From: Prado023 sp963714995
GTDB lineage: Bacteria > Actinomycetota > Actinomycetes > S36-B12 > CAIYMF01
DNA: 64,000 nt
NCBI GenBank assembly: GCA_963714995.1
Contig: CAVQQP010000019.1
Span: forward strand, 1 to 64,000
Reading direction: 5' to 3'
Shown here one piece after another: positions 7,618 through 17,390 of the stretch; within the stretch, counting starts at the first letter, position 1; every line of letters begins with the position of its first letter. The translations under genes and the position numbers were made by a program. The notes under the pieces are model-generated. The model was not told the DNA's origin. It saw nothing but the letters and a program-made list of their open reading frames with translations, and searched no databases.

Positions 7618-9147
7618 TCAGGCTCTCTCGACGGTGACGTGGTGCTGGGTTCCGTCCATGGTCACTGCGTACTTGATCGGCCCCGTCACCGGGCCCTTGC
7701 CAGTCGATTCGGACGGCTCAGTGGCGGCGACCTCGGCCGGATCGAGCCCGACGTTCCGCGGGCCCTCGGGGCGGTTCGCGAAGAAGACGGGCGCCACACC
7801 CGGGAACATCGCGTAGGTCAGGATGTCCTCGTCGGTGCCGTCGGCACCCGACAGGGCGTTGGCCTCCTGGGACAGCCGTTCCCACTCGGGCGGGAGCAGA
7901 TCGGCTGGCCGCACACTGATCGGCTCCTTCTTCGTCTGCGAGCGGGCGGCCTCGACGATCTGCGGATCCCGCTCGCCGAGCGTGGCGCCGTAGTAGCCCA
8001 GCATCAGGTCGGCGAACTCGGCGGTGAGCACCTTGTAGGGGCCCATCAGCACGTTGAACACCGCCTGGGTGCCCACGATCTGCGACGACGGGGTCACCAG
8101 CGGCGGGTAGCCCGCGACCTCGCGCACGCGGGGCACCTCCTCGAGGACCTCCTTGAGCCGGTCGCCGGCGCCCTGCTGGCGCAGCTGGCTCTCCATGTTC
8201 GAGATCATCCCGCCGGGGATCTGGCTCTTGAAGATCTCGGTCTCCACGCCGGTGATCGCCGACATGAACTGCGTGTAGCGCGGACGCACCGCAGCGAAGT
8301 GCTCCTTGATCCGCAGCAGTCGGGCGTCGTCGAGGTTCGTGGTGAAGGGCGTGCCGGACAGCATCTCGACCAGGGACTCGGTGGGATTGTGCCCCGGGCC
8401 CAGCGACAGCGAGGAGATGGCGGTGTCCACCACGTCGGCGCCGGCCTCGATGGCCTTCATCAGGCTGACCAGCGTCACGCCGGTGGTCGCGTGGCAGTGC
8501 ACATGCACGCGCACGTCCTGCCCGAGGTCGTCCTTGATCGCCTTGACGATGTCGTAGGCCGGCTGCGGCTTGAGCAGCGCGGCCATGTCCTTGATGCACA
8601 ACGAGTCGCAGCCCAGATCCATGAGGTCGCGGGCCATCTGGACGTAGCCCTCAACCGTGTGCAGCGGGCTCTCGGTGTAGCAGATCGTGCCCTGCGCGTG
8701 CTTGTCGACCCGGCGGACCGCGGCGATCGCGTGGCGCACGTTCCGGACGTCGTTGAGAGCGTCGAAGACGCGGTAGACGTCCATCCCGTTCTCCGCCGAC
8801 TTCTCCACGAACCGGTCGACGACACCGTCCTCGTAGTGCCGGTAGCCCAGCAGGTTCTGCCCGCGCAGCAGCATCTGCAGCCGGCTGTTGGGCATCAGCT
8901 CCCGGAACGTGCGCAACCGCTCCCACGGGTCCTCGTTCAGGAAGCGGATGCAGGCGTCGTAGGTGGCACCGCCCCAGCACTCCACCGACCAGTAGCCCGC
9001 CGCGTCGATGTCGGCGCATGCATCGACCATGTCCTCCAGGGCCATCCGAGTGGCCATCAGGCTCTGATGAGCATCCCGCAGGACCAGCTCCGTGACCCCG
9101 ATCTCCCGGCGAACCGGCGACCCTGTGGGCGATGCGTGCACCGTCAT
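7618..9147 (-). CDS. Transcarboxylase 5S subunit (pyruvate/oxaloacetate carboxyltransferase)
   Basis: A 509-residue HMGL-like TIM barrel (about residues 18-290) with RDAHQSLMATRM at its start and the metal-site HVHCHATTG strand, followed by a PYC_OADA conserved carboxylase domain to about residue 450. It takes carboxyl from carboxybiotin and gives it to pyruvate, yielding oxaloacetate. No biotin domain is fused, so the separate 1.3S carrier serves it. The ATG at 9147 follows AAAGG. It is first in the operon; about 180 bases separate it from the divergent L,D-transpeptidase and should hold both promoters. Confidence 0.93.
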   Translation of the reverse strand: MTVHASPTGSPVRREIGVTELVLRDAHQSLMATRMALEDMVDACADIDAAGYWSVECWGGATYDACIRFLNEDPWERLRTFRELMPNSRLQMLLRGQNLLGYRHYEDGVVDRFVEKSAENGMDVYRVFDALNDVRNVRHAIAAVRRVDKHAQGTICYTESPLHTVEGYVQMARDLMDLGCDSLCIKDMAALLKPQPAYDIVKAIKDDLGQDVRVHVHCHATTGVTLVSLMKAIEAGADVVDTAISSLSLGPGHNPTESLVEMLSGTPFTTNLDDARLLRIKEHFAAVRPRYTQFMSAITGVETEIFKSQIPGGMISNMESQLRQQGAGDRLKEVLEEVPRVREVAGYPPLVTPSSQIVGTQAVFNVLMGPYKVLTAEFADLMLGYYGATLGERDPQIVEAARSQTKKEPISVRPADLLPPEWERLSQEANALSGADGTDEDILTYAMFPGVAPVFFANRPEGPRNVGLDPAEVAATEPSESTGKGPVTGPIKYAVTMDGTQHHVTVERA

Positions 9148-9326
9148 GGGCCTCAGCCTTTCACCTGCTGGATCACCCCCCGAGTCCCGGGGTCATCACT
9201 GGCGCGCTCGATGGATGCCGCGCGGTCGGGACCGCCGGCGTGGACAGGTGACCGCGACACTCCGACGGCTCCCGCGGTCGGATGCCGCACATGGGGGATC
9301 CTTGGGCTGTCTGCCGAGGAGGAGCC

Positions 9327-10538
9327 GTGCGCAAGCCCAGCGTGCCCGTGCGGGTGGCCGTGGTCGCCTGCCTCCTTGCGCTCCTCGCGGGGTGCGTGGG
9401 GTCCCCGGGCCGGGATGTGGTCCCAGTCGTCGTGGTCGGCACGTCGCAGTCAGCCTCGATCGAGTCGGCGGGGGTCGACGGTCCGACCCTGACCGTCGAT
9501 GCCGCGGCTGCGCCGGACGCGTGGCGCCCGGACCAGCCGATCGTGGTCAACGCGGTGGCTGGGTCGCTGAGCGAGGTCCGGGTCACGGTCAAGGACGGCG
9601 GGGAGGTCCCCGGGACTCTCAGCGATGACCGGCAGCACTGGCAGAGCAGCGGGGTCCTGCTTCCCGCCACGACCTACCGGGTCACGGCGGCGATGGCCGG
9701 TTCGACCCCGGAGCAGTCGGCGACGAAGTCGGTCACGATCCGCACGAGGGACTCCGCCGCGCCGTTCGAGGCCCGGATCTCGCCGCGGGATGGGGCGACC
9801 GTGGGGGTCGGCATGCCGGTCCTGGTCAGGTTCACCGCCCCGGTCGCCGACGAGTACCGCAGCAACGTGCAACGCGCCCTGACGGTCACCTCGACCCCGG
9901 CTGTCGAGGGCGCGTGGAGCTGGGCCTCCGACACCAGGGTCGAGTACCGACCCAGGGAGTTCTGGCCACCGCGGACCACGGTGTCGGTGTCGGTCGACCT
10001 GGCCGGCATCCAGGCGGGTGAGGACATCTGGGGCGCCCAGGACAAGGGGGTGCAGTTCACGATCGGGCGGTCCGTGGTCTCCGTGGTGGATGTCGCCGCC
10101 CACCAGATGACCGTGGCCATCGACGGCACGCTGGCCCGCTCCATCCCGGTGACCACCGGCAAGGACGGCTTCCTGACCCGCGGGGGCACCCGGGTGATCT
10201 CGGAGCTGCTGCCCCAGACGCGGATGGATGCGGCGAGCACGGGGGTCGCGCCCGGGGACCCGGAGTACTACAACCTCGATGTGCGCTACGCGATGCGCAT
10301 GACCAACTCGGGGGAGTTCATCCACGCAGCCCCGTGGTCAGTCGAGTCCCAGGGTGTGGACAACGTCAGCCACGGCTGCGTCGGCATGAGCCTCGCGAAC
10401 GCCAAGTGGCTGTTCGAGCAGTCCCGCGTGGGCGACGTCGTCACGATCGTGAACTCGAGCCGGAAGCTGGAGCCCGGCAACGGCCTGACCCAGTGGAACG
10501 TCCCCTGGGCGGACTGGGTCGCAGGCTCCGCGCCCTGA
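9327..10538 (+). CDS. L,D-transpeptidase lipoprotein
   Basis: A 403-residue cell-wall cross-linking enzyme. The GTG at 9327 after GAGGAG is preferred; it places a lipobox LLAGC at about residues 18-22, so the enzyme is membrane-anchored. Two Ig-like domains (about 50-250) precede a YkuD catalytic domain, where HAAPW and SHGCVGMS contain the catalytic His and Cys. Such enzymes make 3-to-3 meso-DAP links in peptidoglycan. It has its own promoter region, divergent from the transcarboxylase operon, and converges on the aminotransferase with only 21 bases between. Confidence 0.93.
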   Translation: MRKPSVPVRVAVVACLLALLAGCVGSPGRDVVPVVVVGTSQSASIESAGVDGPTLTVDAAAAPDAWRPDQPIVVNAVAGSLSEVRVTVKDGGEVPGTLSDDRQHWQSSGVLLPATTYRVTAAMAGSTPEQSATKSVTIRTRDSAAPFEARISPRDGATVGVGMPVLVRFTAPVADEYRSNVQRALTVTSTPAVEGAWSWASDTRVEYRPREFWPPRTTVSVSVDLAGIQAGEDIWGAQDKGVQFTIGRSVVSVVDVAAHQMTVAIDGTLARSIPVTTGKDGFLTRGGTRVISELLPQTRMDAASTGVAPGDPEYYNLDVRYAMRMTNSGEFIHAAPWSVESQGVDNVSHGCVGMSLANAKWLFEQSRVGDVVTIVNSSRKLEPGNGLTQWNVPWADWVAGSAP

Positions 10539-10559
10539 GACCGGGCCCACGCCACGGGC

Positions 10560-11741
10560 CTACCCCTGCCTGGTGAGCGCGTCCTGCCAGGTGACGATCC
10601 GGTCGACCGCCTCGCGGACCACGTCGACTCCCGAGGCGAACGACAGTCGCACGTAGCGGTGGCCGTCGACCTGGTCGAAGTCCGTGCCGGGTGTCAGTGC
10701 CACGCCGGCCTCGTCGAGCAGCCGCGCGCACCACGTGGTCGAGTCAATTCCACTGGCGGACACGTCCGCGTAGAGGTAGAAGGCTCCGTCGGCGGGTGCG
10801 ACACGGGTCCAGCCCAGCTCAGGCAGCCGCTCCAGCAACAGCTCCCGGGCTGCGGAATAGCCCAGGGCGCCCTGCCGTGCCGCGGCCATCCCCTCCGCGG
10901 TCAACGCCGCGATCCCGGCGTGCTGGGCCAGGGTCGGCGGGCACAGCGCGAAGTTGCCTGCCAGCGCGTCCACGGGACCCACGAGATCCGCAGGGAGGAT
11001 CAGCCAGCCCAGGCGCCACCCGGTCATCGCCCAGTACTTGGAGAACGAGTTGACCACGATCGCCCCCGAGTCGAGGAAGCGTGCCGCCGACGCGACCTGG
11101 ACCCCGGTGTAGCTGATCCCGTGGTAGATCTCGTCGCTGACCAGGCGCACGCCGTGGGCGGCACACCAGTGTGCGATGGCCGCGATCTCGGCGACGTCGA
11201 GCATCGTGCCGGTCGGGTTGGCGGGGGAGGCGATGACCAGGCCGTCGAGGGGTTGCTGCTCGTGGGTCGCCGCGAGCATCTCCACCGTCGGCTGGAACCG
11301 GGTCTGCGGCCCGCAGGCCAGCTCCACCACCTGGCACCCCAGGGCCGCCAGGATGTTGCGGTAGGCGGGATACCCGGGGCGGGCCAGCGCAACTCGGTCA
11401 CCGGCATCGAACGCAGCCAGGAACGCGAGGGTGAACCCCCCGGATGAGCCCGTCGTGACCGCGACATGTCCGGGATCGAGCGGGATGCCGTACCAGTCCA
11501 CGTAGTGGGCGGCGATCGCCGCACGCAGGGCGGGCACCCCGAGGGACTCGGTGTACCCGAGACCGCCACCGACGCCGAGCAGGTCGATGGCGCGATCCAC
11601 GACAGCCCGGCTCGCGCCCGCACCCGGTTCACCGGCAGCGAGGTTCAGCACGTGCTGGCCTGCAGCTCGACGCGCGTTGGCCGCCGCGATGATCTCCATC
11701 ACGGCGAAGGGCGGCACATGGGCGCGAGCAGCGACCTTCAT
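10560..11741 (-). CDS. Class I/II PLP-dependent aminotransferase
   Basis: A 393-residue fold-type I aminotransferase. LAAGEPG near residue 35 is the family's substrate-arm motif, VVNSFSKYWAMTGWRLGW at about 220-240 carries the PLP Lys, and RLSF near the end holds the substrate-carboxylate Arg. Aspartate- or aromatic-type substrates are likely but cannot be assigned. The ATG at 11741 (MKVAARAHVPPFAVM) is preferred to one 12 codons upstream; a CAGGAT box lies six bases before it, so the transcript may be leaderless. A strong hairpin separates it from the dodecin gene upstream. Confidence 0.9.
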   Translation of the reverse strand: MKVAARAHVPPFAVMEIIAAANARRAAGQHVLNLAAGEPGAGASRAVVDRAIDLLGVGGGLGYTESLGVPALRAAIAAHYVDWYGIPLDPGHVAVTTGSSGGFTLAFLAAFDAGDRVALARPGYPAYRNILAALGCQVVELACGPQTRFQPTVEMLAATHEQQPLDGLVIASPANPTGTMLDVAEIAAIAHWCAAHGVRLVSDEIYHGISYTGVQVASAARFLDSGAIVVNSFSKYWAMTGWRLGWLILPADLVGPVDALAGNFALCPPTLAQHAGIAALTAEGMAAARQGALGYSAARELLLERLPELGWTRVAPADGAFYLYADVSASGIDSTTWCARLLDEAGVALTPGTDFDQVDGHRYVRLSFASGVDVVREAVDRIVTWQDALTRQG

Positions 11742-11769
11742 GCGCTCATCCTGCCCGGCGTGAGCCCGG

Positions 11770-11808
11770 CGGATCACACGGCCGGCCCGCGACTGGCCGT
11801 GTGATCCG
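11770..11808 (-). terminator. 14-bp perfect inverted repeat downstream of dodecin
   Basis: CGGATCACACGGCC is repeated as its exact reverse complement after an 11-base loop. It lies 45 bases beyond the dodecin stop and 29 bases before the aminotransferase start, so it most likely terminates the dodecin transcript. No U-tract follows. Confidence 0.75.
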
Positions 11809-11852
11809 GGTTGCCCAACTCCAGACCCAGGTGCCGGAGCTGGGGTGGTGGG

Positions 11853-12056
11853 TCAGTCGGCCTGGTACTTGAACGAGACGCTCAGCTTCGTCCGGAAGAC
11901 CACGTCATCGCCCGCGAGGTCGATGTCCTGCTCCACCACCTCGGCCACACGCAGGTCCCGGAGGGTCTCCTTCGCGGTCTTCACTGCAGTGACCGCCGCG
12001 TCCTCCCACGACGTGGTGCTGGTACCGACGATCTCGACGACCTTGTACACGCTCAC
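11853..12056 (-). CDS. Dodecin (first of two)
   Basis: A 67-residue dodecin, a small protein that forms hollow dodecamers holding flavins (or CoA in some actinobacteria) in the cytoplasm. The pattern VYKVVEIVGTSTTSWEDAAVTAV followed by a strand-rich second half (VVFRTKLSVSFKYQAD) is the normal full length. It differs strongly from the dodecin at 27145 (VVEQDIDLAGDDVVF here, FEVEQIRGYVRDGQVDHF there), so the two are probably distinct subfamilies rather than recent duplicates. Confidence 0.93.
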   Translation of the reverse strand: MSVYKVVEIVGTSTTSWEDAAVTAVKTAKETLRDLRVAEVVEQDIDLAGDDVVFRTKLSVSFKYQAD

Positions 12057-12151
12057 ATGCGCCTCCTGAAGGTGATTGGCCCCTTCATCGTGTCACCAGC
12101 ACCGGCCGATGACCAGACCTGCGGCCGACCGAGTCGCGGCCCATCCGGTGA

Positions 12152-13172
12152 TCAGCGACCGAGCAGGCGCTCGTAGAGGTCGAGGTGCTCGCGCACCATC
12201 CGGTCGGCCGAGAACCGGGTCTCGACCGCGCGGCGACAGTCCGCACGGTCCAGCTCCCCGATCCGCCCGATCGCGGCGACGAGGTCGGCGTCCGAGTCGC
12301 AGACGAACCCCGTGGTCCCGTCGTCGACGATCTCCGGCGCCGCGCCCCACGGGAGGGTCAGGACCGGTGTCCCGCAGGCCAGGGCCTCGATCATCACCAG
12401 TCCGAAGGGCTCGGGCCATCGGATGGGGTTGAGCAGGGCACGCGCGGACCCGAGCAGCTCGAGCTTGCGCTGGCGCCTGCCGACCTCGCCCACGTAGCGG
12501 ACCCTGGCAGTCCAGCAACGGCTCGACCTGCTCGTGGAAGTACTCGATCTCTCCCGGCTCGCGCATCTTGGCGGCGAGGACGAGCTCGACGCCTGCCTCG
12601 TGTGCCGCGAGCGCCGCCTCGCGCGCGCCCTTGTCCGGGGAGAAGCCTCCCGAGGAACAGCAGGTGGTCACCGTCGCCGGATCCGACCGGGAAGTCCTCG
12701 GGTCGCACACCGTGATGGATGACCGCCGACACCGGCAGCGGTGCTGCGGGAGGCATGGTCGTGGGAGATCGCGATGAGCGCCGCCGTGCTGGACGACTCG
12801 GGCGTAGATCTCGTTGACCTCGGTGGAGAACAGCGCCGTGATTGGTGGTCACCACCTGGCCGCGGCAGCGACCCTGCGCGTACACCGGGCCGAGGACCGT
12901 GTGGTCATGGATGATGTCGAAGTCCGCGACCTGGTCGTAGGCGTGGATCAGGTGGTGCAGCTCGACCACCGACTGCCCCAGCAGGTCCAGGTCCGCCTGC
13001 GCCCGGACCCAGGCCCGGGGGACCGGGCAGGTGCTGTCCCCGGTCGTGAACAGCAGCACCTCGTGGCCCGCCTCCATGAAGCCGGTGGCCAGCCGGTCGA
13101 TGACCAACTCGGTTCCCCCGTAGGCCTCGGGGGCACCGGCAGCCACGGCGCTGCAACAAGGGCGATGCGCAT
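12152..13172 (-). pseudogene. GT4-type glycosyltransferase, multiply frameshifted
   Basis: The product can be pieced together from three frames. The N-terminus from ATG 13172 reads RIALVAAPWLPVP, then AYGGTELVIDRLATGFMEAGHEVLLFTTGDS (donor-loop side). A middle piece contains DFDIIHDHTVLGP, VSAVIHHGVRPEDFPVG and LLFLGR-FSPDKGAREAALAAHEAGVELVLAAKMREP. The C-terminal frame has PEPFGLVMIEALACGTPVL, the nucleotide-sugar EX7E motif of GT4 enzymes, and ends at 12152. At least four single-base shifts are needed and no in-frame stop is seen, so sequence error is at least as likely as decay. Divergent from the HAD-GH65 gene, it may belong to trehalose or related glucan metabolism. Confidence 0.75.
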
Positions 13173-13310
13173 CGTCCGAACCTCCGCCCGGCGGCTGCCG
13201 CCCCCAGGCGCGGGACGGCCGATGATGGCGTCCGCTGCTCGCCTCCGTTGTAGCATGCCAACGCCCACGGGGGTAGGGGCGTCCGTTCCTCCTGGTGGAG
13301 GGGTGCGTGC

Positions 13311-16300
13311 ATGACGAGTGACCTCGGCACCGCCGAAGGCCCCGGGCGACGCGGGGTCTGGCAGGGCTACGACGCCATGCTGTTCGACCTCGACGGGGTG
13401 GTCACCCGGACCGTCACCCTGCATGCGGCGGCATGGAAGCGGCTGTTCGACGAGTTCCTGGCCGACCGGGCCGCACTCGAGGGCAGCACGCTACGAGCCG
13501 TTCGACATCGATCGTGACTACCGGGTCCACGTGGACGGCCGGCCGCGCTACGACGGGGTCGCGGCCTTCCTGTCCTCCCGGGGGATCCACCTGACCCGCG
13601 GAGCGCCGGACGACCCGCCGGACGTTGCGACGTGCTGTCGGGCTCGGCAACCGCAAGAACGCCTACTTCGCCGAGGAGCTCGCCACGCGCGGCGTCGAGG
13701 TCTTCGCCGACACGGTGCAGCTGCTCGATGTGCTCCGCGCGGCGGGCAAGGGCTGGCCGTGGTGTCGGCCAGCGAGAACTGCACGGCGCTGCTGGGCCGG
13801 GCAGGACTGCTGGACCGCTTCGACGTCCGGGTGACCGGCCTGGAGGCGCGACGCTGGAGCCTCACGGGCAAGCCGGCGCCGGACACGTACCTCAAGGCGG
13901 CCGAGCTGCTGGGGGTCGTGCCCTCGAAGGCGATCGTCTTCGAGGACGCAATCTCCGGGGTGCAGGCCGGCCGGGCCGGCGGCTTCGGGCTGGTCGTCGG
14001 GGTCGACCGTCACGGGCATGCCCGAGGCGTTGGCGGACGGCGGGGCCGACATCGTGCTCGCCGACCTGACGAGCTGCTGCGGCTGACGCCCGCGCAGGTG
14101 TTCGCCCGCCCGGTCCTGCACGACCGACGTCCTCTTCGAGGGCATCGTGGTGTGTCCACCCCGCGGGCCGGCAGCGCGCGGGCTGCTGGACGGCCCTGCC
14201 TTCAACGAGCGTCGTCCAGCGGCTGCGTGACCTCGGTGTCGACGTCGTCGTGGCCGGTGCACGATCCCGCCGACGCGACGTGGCGCAGCTGACTGAGCAG
14301 CTGGGGCGCCGCGGGATCGGCTCCGGGCTGGTGCTCGTCGTCGGCTGGCTGTCGGCGATCGCCCTGCCCGCGAGTGCCGCGCGGGCGGTGGTCGTGTCCG
14401 TCCTGCCGCAGCGCCCCGCCGGCCTGCCACCGTCGATGCGCTGGATGCAGGGCGCTGCGGACGCCTGCGTGGCGCTGCTGGCCGACCAGGCCGACCGGCG
14501 GGCCGCCGGGGTCGTCCCGAGCATCGACGAGGACCCCGCGTGGACGATCACGGTGTCCGGCGACGACCCCGCACAGCGACGCGCCCACCAGGCGCTGCTC
14601 ACGGTCGCCGACACGCGCTTCGGCACCCGGGGCGTCCGGGAGGAGGAGGCGCTGGGCGTGCTGCCACGGGTGCTGGCCGGCGGGGTCTTCGACGACTCCG
14701 ATCGATCCCCCGGGGCTGCTCGAGGGACCGGGCTGGACGGGGCTGCACCTGACTGCAGCGCCTGGACCAACGGCGCGACCGGCGCACCTTCGACCTGCGC
14801 AGCGGGGTGCTCTACCGCGAGCAGACGGCCACGTCGGTCGCGCTGCGGTCGCTGCGGTTCGCCTCCCTGGCGCGGCCCGGGTGCTTCGCATTGCGCGCCG
14901 AGGGCGCCCCGGAGTGGCTGCACGTCGGCAGCGCGCTGATCCCACCGGCCACGGACAGCACGTTCGCGCGTCGACAGCTGGGGGCGAGGTCGACGGCCGA
15001 GATGCGCACGGATGCCGGTGGCGCGATCGCAGCCGCGACCGTGCAGCAGGAGCGCATGGCGGCGGGGCGCCGCATCGTCGAGCGGTTGGCCTTCTTCGTC
15101 GGGGACGCCGACGGCCGCACCGAGGAGCCGGCGGCGATCGCCGGGCTGGAGCGCGCGGCAGACGTCGGCTTCGACCGACCTCCTGGCCGAGCAGCGGGCC
15201 GCGTGGGCCTCCCGCTGGGACGACGCGCTGGTCAGCATCGACGGCGACCCCGAGCTCGAGCTGGCGGTCAGGTTCGGGCTCTTCCACCTCATGGCCTCGG
15301 TGCCGACCTCCGGCGAGGCCGTGGTGGGACCGCGGGGGCTCAGCGGGCCCAGCTACCGCGGCCACGTCTTCTGGGACGCCGACGTCTTCGTGCTGCCCGT
15401 TCCTGGCCGCGACCTGCCCACCGGCGGCGCGAGCGATGCTCGAGTACCGGATCCGCCGCCTCGAACCCGCGCGGCAGGCGGCAGCCCGGCGGGGGTACGA
15501 CGGCGCGCGCTTCCCGTGGGAGTCCGCACGGACCGGGGTCGACGTGACTCCCACCGTGGACCGCCCGATGCATGGTCCCGAGATCCCGATCCTGACCGGC
15601 GAGCACGAGGAGCACATCGTCGCCGACGTGGCGTGGGCCGCCGTGTCAGTACGCCGACTGGACCGGCGACGACGCCTTCCTGAGCGGCCCGGGCCGACCG
15701 CTCGTCCTGGACACGGCCCGCTACTGGGCGTCTCGGGTGCGCCTGGACGACGCGGGGGGCCACATCGACGACGTGATCGGTCCCGACGAGTACCACGAGC
15801 GTGTGGACGACAACGTGTTCACCAACGTGATGGCCCGCTGGAACCTGCGCCGGGCCGCTGACCTCGCGGAGGCCACGGGGGACGTGTCCGCTGACGAGAT
15901 CGCACAGTGGCGGCACGTCGCCGACGACGCTCGTGGACAACTACGACGCGCATACTGGCCTGTACGAGCAGTTCGACGGCTACTACGCGCCTCGAGCCCC
16001 TCATGATCAGCGACGTCGCTCCGACGCCGGTCGCCGCCGACCTGCTGTTCGGCCGCCCCCGCATCAGCGGCTCACAGGTGATCAAGCAGCCCGACGTGCT
16101 GATGCTGCACCACCTCGTCCCCGAGGAGACCGAACCGGGCTCGCTGCGCCCGAACCTCGAGTTCTACGAGCCACGCTGCGCCCACGGCAGCTCGCTGTCG
16201 CCGGCCATCCACGCCGCCCTGCTCGCCCGCGACGGCCGCCCCGACGAGGCGCTGCGCCTGTTCCGGATGGCGTGCCGGCTCGACCTGGACAACCTGACCG

Positions 16301-16609
16301 GGACGACCGCCTGGGGGCTGCACCTGGCCACGTTCGGGGGGGTGTGGCAGGCCCTGGTCCTCGGGTTCGCCGGCATCCGCCCGCAGGGTGCGGGGCTGGT
16401 GGTCGACCCCCACATCCCCGCCACGTGGGGCGAGCTGCGCATCCGGCTGCAGCATCGTGGGCGGCGACTCGAGGTGCGGGCCTCGCCGCACCACCCTGCA
16501 CGTGACCAGCGACGCCCCCATCGACGTCACCGTCCCGGGCGCTGGGACCGCCGAGGTCGCCCCCGACGGGCTGCGGTGGACCAGGACCTCCGGACGGCTG
16601 GCGGCTCCG
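13311..16609 (+). pseudogene. HAD (beta-phosphoglucomutase-like) - GH65 disaccharide phosphorylase fusion, multiply frameshifted
   Basis: ATG 13311 follows GGAGGGG. The N-terminal HAD module has MLFDLDGVVTRT, GNRKNAYF and KPAPDTYL...IVFEDAISGV. A linker (GRRGIGSGLVLVVG) leads to a GH65 module with FGTRGVREEE, SYRGHVFWDADVF, YRIRRLEPARQAAARRGYDG, ARFPWESA and VIGPDEYHERVDDNVFTN; the Glu of PDEYHE is the expected general acid. This HAD-linker-GH65 order is known in actinobacteria (M. tuberculosis Rv2006 type) and fits phosphorolysis of trehalose, kojibiose or a related disaccharide. At least ten single-base shifts occur without nonsense codons. The last frame has no stop before the UspA start at 16610, so the two genes read in frame here. 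Confidence 0.8.
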
Positions 16610-17374
16610 ATGAGCACCGTCCTGGCCGCCGTGGATGCCACACCTGCGGCACGCTGCGTCCTGGCCACCGCCCGGGCCGTCGGTCAGGCCCTGCACCTCG
16701 AGGCGCGCGCTCTGTACGTGGGCGAGTCCCCGGATGCAGCCGCCGAGTATGCGCAGGAGTACGGGCTGCCCCTGCTCGTGGTGGGCGGCCGACCCGACGT
16801 TGAGATCATCGCAGCGGGGGAGCGCCCTGAGGTCGAGCTCGTGGTCCTGGCGCTGCACGGCCTGCCAGGCCGGAACGAGCCGGGGCACACAGCCCGCGCC
16901 GTCGCCACACAGCTGACCAAGCCGGTGCTGGTCGTCCCACCGGATGCGCCGATCCGTGAGGCCCCGCGCAAGGTCCTCATCCCGCTCGACGGATCACACG
17001 GGGTCAGCGACGCGGTGCGACCTCTCATCGCGTCCTACGTCGCGGCAGGCGCCGAGGTCATCGCCGTCCACGTGTTCGAGCCGGACACCGTGCCGATGTT
17101 CCTCGACGGCGTTCCCGACGAGATCGCCTGGCGCGACGAGTTCCTGGCGCAGCACTGCGCCGATCTCGGCATCCGCCTGGAGACCCGACCTGGGCCCACC
17201 GTCCTGGCACTGCTGGATGTGGCTGCCTCCGAGGACGTCGACGTCATCGCGCTGGGTTGGCACCAGGACCTGGCGCCCGAGCACGCGGTTGTCGTGCGCG
17301 AGGTGCTCCAGCGTGCACGGCGTCCCGTCGCCCTGATCCCACGGAGCCACCACGACCTCGGTGACGACGCCTGA
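16610..17374 (+). CDS. Tandem universal stress (UspA-like) protein
   Basis: A 254-residue cytoplasmic protein with two Usp-like halves. The first (1-110) starts STVLAAVDATPAARCVLATA and ends PVLVVPPDAP; it is shortened. The second (about 118-250) starts RKVLIPLDGSHGVSDAVRPL, has EDVDVIALGWHQD and ends RRPVALIPRSHHD. The usual ATP-binding G-x2-G-x9-G(S/T) motif is not obvious, so nucleotide binding is doubtful. The ATG lies in the same frame as the preceding GH65 module with no stop between them, so either the genes are fused or a stop was lost to a base-call error. Confidence 0.75.
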   Translation: MSTVLAAVDATPAARCVLATARAVGQALHLEARALYVGESPDAAAEYAQEYGLPLLVVGGRPDVEIIAAGERPEVELVVLALHGLPGRNEPGHTARAVATQLTKPVLVVPPDAPIREAPRKVLIPLDGSHGVSDAVRPLIASYVAAGAEVIAVHVFEPDTVPMFLDGVPDEIAWRDEFLAQHCADLGIRLETRPGPTVLALLDVAASEDVDVIALGWHQDLAPEHAVVVREVLQRARRPVALIPRSHHDLGDDA

Positions 17375-17390
17375 TGCGACCGCCCGCCCC

